The notes beneath the pieces were generated by a model. The model saw only the letters and a program-made list of their open reading frames with translations, made no database searches and was not told the origin of the DNA. Shown here one piece after another: positions 53,958-59,751 of a DNA stretch of 59,751 nt (positions are counted from its first letter, which is position 1; every line of letters starts with the position of its first letter). The DNA comes from Fibrobacterota bacterium (lineage in GTDB: Bacteria > Fibrobacterota > Chitinivibrionia > Chitinivibrionales > Chitinispirillaceae), in NCBI GenBank assembly GCA_023412475.1, contig JAEYNR010000021.1, forward strand, positions 1 to 59,751, written 5' to 3'. The position numbers were made by a program, and so were the translations under genes.

Positions 53958-56003
53958 TTGAGCCACATATTGAGATTAATCGTAATATCTTTAGTAATAA
54001 CAACGACATCAACACCTGTTAAAGCCCAATCATATATGGAAAACCTCAGCCGCGGTCTTGTTGCAGTAAAAAAAGGTAACGGCTACTTTCTCAGTTGGCG
54101 CCTTCTGGGTCATGAAGATTACAATACGGCTTTTAATGTATACAAGGATTCCAGGAAACTTAACAATCAACCATTAACAAATGCCACCTGCTATGAAGAT
54201 AACAGTAGCGGAAGCGGTGAATATTCGGTCAGAGCAATAGTTGACGGAGTTGAATTGAAAGCTAACAAGGCAGAACTCACTCTTTCCGCCAACTATGTCG
54301 AAATACCTCTTCAAAACGCCGCAGGATATACCGCCGGTGATGCCAGTTGTGGAGACCTTGATGGTGATGGTGCGTATGAAATCATCCTTAAAGAAGAAAA
54401 AAATCCACAGGACAACGCCAATGATGGTGTTACTGGCGAACCGAAACTTTCAGCCTATAAACTGGATGGCACACTAATGTGGAAGATTGATCTGGGAGTA
54501 AATATTCGTGAGGGGGCTCACTACACTCAGTTTATGGTCTATGATCTTGATGGAGACGGGATTGCAGAGATCGCCTGCAAAACAGCTCCCGGGACAAAAG
54601 ATGGTACTGGAAGTTACCTTAAAACCGGTCCTGCAGCCGCTGCGGATCACAGCAAAAGTTACCGGAACAGTACTAGTGGAAGGATTCTGGATGGTCCTGA
54701 ATATTATACTGTTTTTTGGGGGAAAGATGGTTCCGAGCTGCTTACTGTGGAATACAAACCTAACCGAAGTGGAAACTGGGGTGATACCTATGGAAACCGG
54801 GGCGAACGATACCTTGCGGCTGTTGCCTATCTTGATGGTGAACGACCATCTGTTATACCATGCAGAGGTTACTACACACGAACAACTCTCTGGGCACTTG
54901 ACTGGCGTGATGGCAAATTGACTGAAAGATGGTTTTTCGATTCAGACAAGGGTTATCGAAACTATGCAGGGCAGGGAAATCACAGCCTTGCCGTTGGTGA
55001 TGTTGATCAGGACGGAAAAGACGAGATCGTTTACGGTGCATGCTGTATTGATCATGATGGCAAGGGATTATGGAACAGCGGTCAGGGTCATGGTGATGCC
55101 GGACATCTATGCGACATCGATCCTGATAGACCGGGGCTTGAGTATTGGTCAATTCATGAAAACAAAGGTGGAGATGCCGGAAGGTTAGGATATACTCTTT
55201 TTGATGCAAAGACCGGTGAGCTTATTTGGGGTGGAGCAGAAAAACAGGATGTTGCCAGAGGGGTGACTGCAGATCTGACTGCTGCTAATGCCGGGATGGA
55301 GTGTTGGGGTGGAACTCCCGATCTTAGAACTTGTAAAAATAAAAGTGCCGGACAAAATCCAGCATCAACCAATTTTCTGTGCTGGTGGGATGGAGATCTG
55401 TTGCGAGAGTTACTGGATGGCAATCGGGTAACTAAATATGGCGGCAGTGCTCTTCTGACAGCTACCGGGTGCTCTTCGATAAATGGTACGAAATCGAATC
55501 CGGTTCTTTCTGCGGATCTTTTTGGTGACTGGCGTGAAGAGGTGATTTTTAGTTGCAGTGGTAAATTGCGTATTTTCACCACGACAATTCCTGCAAATCA
55601 TAAACTTTACACTTTAATGCATGACCGGCAGTATCGACTGTCTATCGCATGGCAGAATGTCGCTTACAACCAGCCCCCACATCCGGGTTTCTTTTTGGGT
55701 GATGGTATGAAAATGCCGCCAGACAAGCCATCTATCAAATACTACAATGAACCGATTGTTGGTACTATCGCAAAAAAGATGAATACCACATTAAAGAATC
55801 ATCATAACAGTGTAATAGCCGCTTTCAGTAACCGGGTAATTACAGTTCCGAATTCTGTTGCAGGAACTCAAACCTCTATTACAGTATATTCATTATCTGG
55901 TAAATTGCTTAGAAGCAGTACGATTACTAAAAGCAGATTTGATCTTCAGACAGATTTTTCTTTACCATTGGGGACCTATCTGGTGAAAATGCTGCGTGAG
56001 TAA
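53958..56003 (+). CDS. Secreted rhamnogalacturonan lyase, PL11
   Basis: A 681-aa exported lyase with a TTG start 8 bp after GAAGGAGG. It begins with a signal peptide and the PL11 opening MENLSRGLVAVKKGNGYFLSWRLLG. A calcium-binding eight-blade propeller follows, with repeated D-x-D-G segments such as GDASCGDLDGDGAYEI, YDLDGDGIAEIAC and GDVDQDGKDEIVY. A C-terminal sorting-type domain (ITVYSLSGKLL, LPLGTYLVKML) ends it. It cleaves the rhamnogalacturonan I backbone by beta-elimination, complementing the upstream arabinan enzymes. Confidence 0.94.
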   Translation: MSHILRLIVISLVITTTSTPVKAQSYMENLSRGLVAVKKGNGYFLSWRLLGHEDYNTAFNVYKDSRKLNNQPLTNATCYEDNSSGSGEYSVRAIVDGVELKANKAELTLSANYVEIPLQNAAGYTAGDASCGDLDGDGAYEIILKEEKNPQDNANDGVTGEPKLSAYKLDGTLMWKIDLGVNIREGAHYTQFMVYDLDGDGIAEIACKTAPGTKDGTGSYLKTGPAAAADHSKSYRNSTSGRILDGPEYYTVFWGKDGSELLTVEYKPNRSGNWGDTYGNRGERYLAAVAYLDGERPSVIPCRGYYTRTTLWALDWRDGKLTERWFFDSDKGYRNYAGQGNHSLAVGDVDQDGKDEIVYGACCIDHDGKGLWNSGQGHGDAGHLCDIDPDRPGLEYWSIHENKGGDAGRLGYTLFDAKTGELIWGGAEKQDVARGVTADLTAANAGMECWGGTPDLRTCKNKSAGQNPASTNFLCWWDGDLLRELLDGNRVTKYGGSALLTATGCSSINGTKSNPVLSADLFGDWREEVIFSCSGKLRIFTTTIPANHKLYTLMHDRQYRLSIAWQNVAYNQPPHPGFFLGDGMKMPPDKPSIKYYNEPIVGTIAKKMNTTLKNHHNSVIAAFSNRVITVPNSVAGTQTSITVYSLSGKLLRSSTITKSRFDLQTDFSLPLGTYLVKMLRE

Positions 56004-56175
56004 ATCAATAACATGTTGTATTTTGAACAGAAACTAATTAGGTCAAATAAAATGATTGAACTTATGTTTTATGAGTATAGCGACAGGATTTCCCTGCTCG
56101 CTCGTGCACTATTTTAAAAGTTGACGATTGATTCTATCCACATGTTTAAAAAAACTGGTTGAAAGGGGGAAGAAT

Positions 56176-56433
56176 TTGAAAGGCAGGAATGGCCATAAGA
56201 AAGATCTTTCAATTCTGATTTGGCTTGTTTTTGTCTGGGAATTATTACTTTTTCTTTTGGCTGTAATTGTGGGTCATGCATGTGGATATCGAAACGCTTT
56301 TGTCGCGTTTGGTGTAATGGGTGCGCTACTTGGTATTCCGGCATTTATTACTATTTTTGCTTGGAACGGAGTGACTATCATTATTGAAATGGTTATGAAG
56401 AGGGGAAAAAAACAAGATGCCCATTGTAGATAA
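56176..56433 (+). CDS. Small hypothetical membrane protein
   Basis: An 85-aa protein if translated from TTG 56176, which follows AAAGGGGGA at 8 bp; an ATG at 56128 without RBS would add 16 residues. TTG starts are also used in neighbouring genes. It has a basic N-terminus and two hydrophobic helices (about 15-40 and 45-70), then a basic tail. No family recognised. The 280 bp after it contain no gene. Confidence 0.5.
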   Translation: MKGRNGHKKDLSILIWLVFVWELLLFLLAVIVGHACGYRNAFVAFGVMGALLGIPAFITIFAWNGVTIIIEMVMKRGKKQDAHCR

Positions 56434-56713
56434 ATTACTTTAATGATAATTGTGGCGATGTTTTAAAGGTATTGACAATTATAAAAAGCCAAATGTTAGA
56501 CATTGCCAGTAAATAGACTTAAGTGAACACTTTATCGAAAAGAATATTTATAGAGTATTGACTTTTATGCGTTTCATCGTAATATCCCAAAACAGTTAAA
56601 AGCCTCATCATTGAGCTTGGTATCTATAATACCAATAATTAATATGTTTAAAATAGCAGTTTGGAAATAGTGCTTAGGGACTTAATTGCTTAGGTGTAAG
56701 AGACTAATTCCCT

Positions 56714-57691
56714 TTGACATCGGTTCAAAAAGAGATTTGGACTGAACAGATGATATATGCAAACACGCCAATCTACAATATCGGTGGATTTATTAAAATA
56801 GACGCAAATATTGACGTCGAAATTTTAAAACAGGCGACTATGGAAATTGTTAGACAAACTGATGCATTGCGTATTAGTTTCGTTGAGATGGAGGGCGTTC
56901 CTTTTCAGGTATCTCCTGAAGTAAAGAATGAACCATTGAAGTATCTTGATTTATCTCAGGACTCAACTGTCATGCAGAAAGTATACAGCTACATGTCCGA
57001 TGAAATGAGACGGCCATTCAGATTACTTGAAGAACCTTTGTATCGCTTCTGTTTATATAAGGTCGCACATAATTCATATTTGCTTCTAGCAGTTCTTCAC
57101 CACTTGGCTGGCGACGGATGGGCATTTTCGCTTATGGCACAACAAGCTGCCACCCAGTATAATATTTTAACCGGTAAAAGGAATGGCCTTTGTAGGGGAG
57201 GGGCATACCTTTCGTTTATTGAGAATGATGAAGCATACGTGAAATCTCCGGTTTACCTAAAAAATAGACATTATTGGAAAACTGTCTTTAACACTTTGCC
57301 AGAACAGCTTCTTTATCCGAAAAATTGCAAAACGAAACAATCTGAAACAGTAGAAGGTGGTGTTCATACCTGGTTTATTCCCCAGGCGCAGTATGCGCTT
57401 CTTGGAAAATTGGCACAGAAGAATTCCGTATCCGTATTTCATGTGTTCCTCGGCCTACTCTATGTTTACTTTTGCAGGATAGCTGATCGGGATGAATGCG
57501 TGATTGGAATTCCGGTACTCAATCGCAGTTTGGCGAAATTCAAGCAGACCATTGGCCTTTTTGCCAGCATGATACCAGCCCGGTTCAGATGCGGCCGCGA
57601 TATTAGCTTTGTCGAGCTTATGCAGTATATTGCTAGGTTCCTGAGTGAAAGCTACAGGCATCAACAGTTAGTTATTCAAATCTTGCAATAG
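56714..57691 (+). pseudogene. NRPS condensation domain fragment, truncated and joined to unrelated TPR DNA
   Basis: Residues 1-315 read as a condensation domain of nonribosomal peptide synthetases: TSVQKEIW at the start and the active-site HHLAGDGW (HHxxxDG) near residue 135, with VFLGLLYVYFCR and IGLFASMIP (C4/C5-type) later. The normal length is about 450 aa, but at about 57660 the sequence switches to TPR-repeat DNA and stops out of frame. It starts at a TTG with a stop codon 3 codons upstream and no RBS, so the 5' end may also be lost. No NRPS modules follow. Confidence 0.75.
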
Positions 57692-58041
57692 TGCTTCAAG
57701 CCCTTGGCGACTACAGCGGAGCCCACGAACTTTTAGAGAAAGCAGTGCAATCAGATGAGAAGAATTTTGGTCCTGACCATCCATCTACAGCAATTAGGTA
57801 CTCAAATCTTGCATTAGTGCTTAAAGCCCTTGGCGACTACAGCGGAGCCCGGGAACTGTTGGAGAAAGCAGTGAAATCAGATGAGAAGAATTTTGGTCCT
57901 GAACATCCGTCTACAGCAGTTAGTTATTCAAATCTTGCATTAGTGCTTAAAGCCTTTGGCGACTACAGCGGAGCCCGCGAACTGTTAGAGAAAGCAGTGA
58001 AATCAACAGTAATGTTCGTTCAAGCAAAGAAAATAATGTAA
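57663..58041 (+). pseudogene. TPR-repeat gene fragment (three 126-bp units)
   Basis: Three 42-residue TPR units of the SDEKNFGPEHPSTA / YSNLALVLKALGDYSGARE type, repeated with a period of exactly 126 bp (anchors at 57677, 57803, 57929). The frame is open upstream into the condensation-domain junction and lacks a true start; a GTG at 57691 is internal. The third unit is cut short and ends in a new sequence (TVMFVQAKKIM). Kinesin-light-chain-type TPRs like these are common in large bacterial STAND or CHAT proteins, so this is probably the remnant of such a protein. Confidence 0.7.
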
Positions 58042-58050
58042 TAACATCAA

Positions 58051-58356
58051 TTAAACCGGCAAACAATGCAAATACCCTGCAAACTGTTCTGACAATGAAA
58101 GTACCTTTACCCTACCGTACTTTTCAATATTGATAAATCCACTGGAAGCCATAGATATAATCTCTTTGTAAACCGGAGAATAGGCATATCCCAATCGCTT
58201 CGAGAGTGCTTTGATGTGGATTCTGGAATTGTTTAGAAGAGCAAAAAGGATTTCAGCTCTCATGTTTGGACCCACCAGCGCACGTATCGCAAGCAACGCA
58301 TTTTTCTTTAGAATTCGCTTTTTATCGAGCATTGCATCTTCATAAAATTCAACCAT
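58051..58356 (-). CDS. Winged-helix DNA-binding protein (possible fragment)
   Basis: A 101-aa protein whose residues about 20-95 form a wHTH domain, with MRAEILFALLNNSRIHIKALSKRLGYAYSPVYKEIISM as helices 1-3 and a YGRVKVLSLS wing. The frame stays open upstream for 11 codons with protein-like text (YYPAEKHFE), so the true start is unsure and it may be part of a longer gene. It lies between the TPR remnant and a HEPN-like gene and could be a regulator or antitoxin-type protein. A small plus-strand frame overlaps it and is not supported. Confidence 0.5.
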   Translation of the reverse strand: MVEFYEDAMLDKKRILKKNALLAIRALVGPNMRAEILFALLNNSRIHIKALSKRLGYAYSPVYKEIISMASSGFINIEKYGRVKVLSLSEQFAGYLHCLPV

Positions 58357-58616
58357 TTCAAAATGTTTCTCAGCTGGATAATATTGTTAAATCTATTCTT
58401 GAAAATGCTGATAAACCTGATTTTGTTTCATCTCTGATTTCTCTCAGGCAGCAGAAAGAAGAAGAAGATTCCAATAATTTTTACTTCCAATTAAAATTAA
58501 ATTTACCATTCTATCATCCCTTCAACTCACATTTTTTTAGAATCATTTAATTCATTTTCAATATTTTGCAGCAATGGAACAAAAGCAGACGCTTTTACCT
58601 AACCAATGATTGCATT

Positions 58617-59309
58617 TTATTGGGTTTCGAGCTTCCAAAAACCTGCCATTTTATTCTCGTCAAGTTGTGTTCTTGCATGAAACTCTTTCATGAAACCTAA
58701 TACTGTAGAAACTGCCCATTTCATACAGCCTGAACTCATGCTTTGCTTTGTAACAAAGTCAGCTGGACCGTCAAGGAATGGGCTCAGCATATACTTATCG
58801 GTAAGAACTTCCACAAGCTCAACCTTGCGATTTCGATCGGGGTCCCAGGTAGGCTTATAGTGCACAAGGTAGTTGCGAAGCTCAATAAGAGCCCATGCAT
58901 CTCTGTATGGTGGCACGTGTTCATCAAATTTCTGTTTACCGAGCATTTCAAGCGCTTTTTGGTATTTCTGGAGTGGTGGTTTCCATTCTATGCCATTACG
59001 ACCCCAGAACTCAGACTCAAAGTTTTGGAGTCCCTGCCGAAGTGGCCCATCAGGCCAGATGAAGAATTCGTTTATCAGTGACTCAAGTGAGGCGGTGGCT
59101 GACATAATACATGCAGATCCATAAGAGCGAATATCCGTAAAGTAAGATCCAAAAGGCTTTCCAGAGTTCTGCAATTCGATGGCAATGACTTGATCACGAA
59201 ATGTAGTAGCAGCCTTCAGGTGTTGCCAAGCAAAGTTGTCAATTACGCGGCTTGTCGCTTCCACCTTCAATGAAATATTCAACTCGACAGAGGCTTCGTA
59301 TGCAGTCAT
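58617..59309 (-). CDS. HEPN-like hypothetical protein
   Basis: A 230-aa soluble helical protein. The start at 59309 follows AAGGG by about 10 bp; an in-frame ATG at 59366 is less likely. The segment RNYLVHYKP (about residue 150) fits the R-x4-H motif of HEPN domains, preceded by an acidic helix (DAWALIELRNYL) and an earlier helix with YGSACIMSATASLESLINEFF typical of HEPN-related proteins of the MAE_28990/Swt1 kind. RNase or toxin activity is plausible but not shown. It lies near an orphan attC half-site, so it may have been a cassette gene. Its stop is followed by an AAAAGCGTCTGCTTTT hairpin. Confidence 0.5.
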   Translation of the reverse strand: MTAYEASVELNISLKVEATSRVIDNFAWQHLKAATTFRDQVIAIELQNSGKPFGSYFTDIRSYGSACIMSATASLESLINEFFIWPDGPLRQGLQNFESEFWGRNGIEWKPPLQKYQKALEMLGKQKFDEHVPPYRDAWALIELRNYLVHYKPTWDPDRNRKVELVEVLTDKYMLSPFLDGPADFVTKQSMSSGCMKWAVSTVLGFMKEFHARTQLDENKMAGFWKLETQ

Positions 59310-59717
59310 AAAACTTAATCCCTTGCTATGTGATATAAAACAGTTGGCGAAATTTTGTTTTAACAAAGCAAATTATTTGAATTTAAAAAATTTAATAAGA
59401 GGATTTTAAGCTCATCTTTGCTATTTTTTCAATCCGCATTGTAATTAAAATCATTTTTCAACCTAAACAATTTCTTTCTTATTCCGCGCTCCGGATGAGC
59501 GCTCCCGGCCGGTGTGTAAATTGCCACTAACACGGCCAATATGCATTTTAATTAATGTTATAACATCAAATAAAATAAACCTTAAAGGAATGTAATATTT
59601 TCATCACGATTCTATATGTAATTACACTACCATCCCACAGGTTTTCAGAAAAATTGACAAGATGGCTGGCCACATGACATGTTAAGGTTCTACTACAAAC
59701 TTTAACGAGAGTGTCAA
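59310..59717 (+). other. Region with orphan attC left half
   Basis: No gene is seen. At 59522-59543, GCCACTAAC plus ACGGCCAATATGC matches the R''-L'' half of the cassette 4 attC (7303-7320) with one or two differences. A GCGC-rich block (CCGCGCTCC at about 59483) lies about 40 bp before it, as in cassettes 1, 3 and 4. No matching L'-R' half follows; the right side is AT-rich and runs into a probable insertion element. The right arm was probably lost. Confidence 0.5.
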
Positions 59718-59751
59718 ATGCAACCAGCCAAACATAAATTTACTATTTTCA
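59718..59751 (+). mobile_element. Start of probable IS4-type transposase (partial)
   Basis: The first eleven codons (MQPAKHKFTIF) are visible, with the rest beyond the edge. The KHKFTIF start resembles IS4-family transposases of the DUF4372 type. The 120 bp upstream (from about 59630) has no gene and could contain the left terminal repeat of the element, but its boundary cannot be drawn. Confidence 0.4.

Noticed and set aside
57663..58041. 126-bp repeats as a CRISPR or satellite array
   Set aside because: They are coding repeats that translate to clear 42-residue TPR units, without spacers.
58266..58550. 94-codon plus-strand frame
   Set aside because: It overlaps the winged-helix ORF on the other strand, has no RBS and reads as low-complexity text.

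Overview
The window looks like chromosomal DNA of a diderm, flagellated, polysaccharide-degrading bacterium. A member of Fibrobacterota (Chitinispirillum/Chitinivibrio-like) fits best. This is inferred from secreted carbohydrate-active enzymes with Por/T9SS-like C-terminal sorting domains, CotH-kinase lipoproteins, a flagellum with P and L rings, a Tat system and a eukaryote-type UDP-glucose pyrophosphorylase. No rRNA or marker gene in the window proves it. Two compositions are visible: an AT-rich accessory left end (1 to about 11 kb) and a more even chromosomal part, with a disturbed right end (56.4-59.75 kb).

Left end, 1-9.9 kb: an integron-like gene-cassette array. The last 42 codons of a tyrosine recombinase (3-131) read towards the array. 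A leader follows with a candidate promoter, a perfect hairpin and an attI-like crossover at 414/415. Five cassettes can be delimited by their attC sites: (1) two radical SAM enzymes plus a GT2 glycosyltransferase, (2) a GNAT acetyltransferase, (3) a frameshifted HAD hydrolase, (4) a CHAT-domain (caspase-like) protein, (5) a SIR2-P-loop NTPase protein. A sixth cassette starts at 9861 but decays into gene-free, possibly structured DNA. In every delimited cassette the first bases are complementary to the bases just before the attC R'' box, well beyond the core. Cassettes 1, 3 and 4 also carry a GCGCGC motif at symmetrical distances from both ends. The integron thus has cassettes with long terminal inverted repeats, and at least two carry probable anti-phage genes.

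Core region, 11.5-46.3 kb: flgF-flgG-flgA-flgH-flgI (minus strand, sigma-54-like promoter); two tandemly duplicated CotH genes; an overlapping four-gene envelope glycolipid-type operon (LpxL-like acyltransferase, GT4, flippase-like membrane protein, DUF3047); greA; hypothetical genes; a Nudix hydrolase, a GT4 enzyme, a dihydrouridine synthase; an RND efflux operon (TolC, adaptor, AcrB-type pump); UDP-glucose pyrophosphorylase; tRNA-Glu with a terminator; an MlaE-type permease; a tatA-tatC operon whose third gene is a TatB-like/5-formyltetrahydrofolate cyclo-ligase fusion; an SpoU methyltransferase; and a DEAD-box helicase.

Right part, 47.4-56.0 kb: secreted plant cell-wall enzymes on the plus strand (GH8 glucanase, GH43 endo-arabinanase, second GH43, PL11 rhamnogalacturonan lyase), which together suit attack on beta-glucan and on arabinan-decorated rhamnogalacturonan I. 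A 450-bp inverted-repeat element lies between the GH8 and GH43 genes. The end of the window holds debris: a truncated NRPS condensation domain joined out of frame to a TPR tail of 126-bp repeats, a winged-helix ORF, a HEPN-like protein, an orphan half attC and the start of a probable IS4-type transposase.
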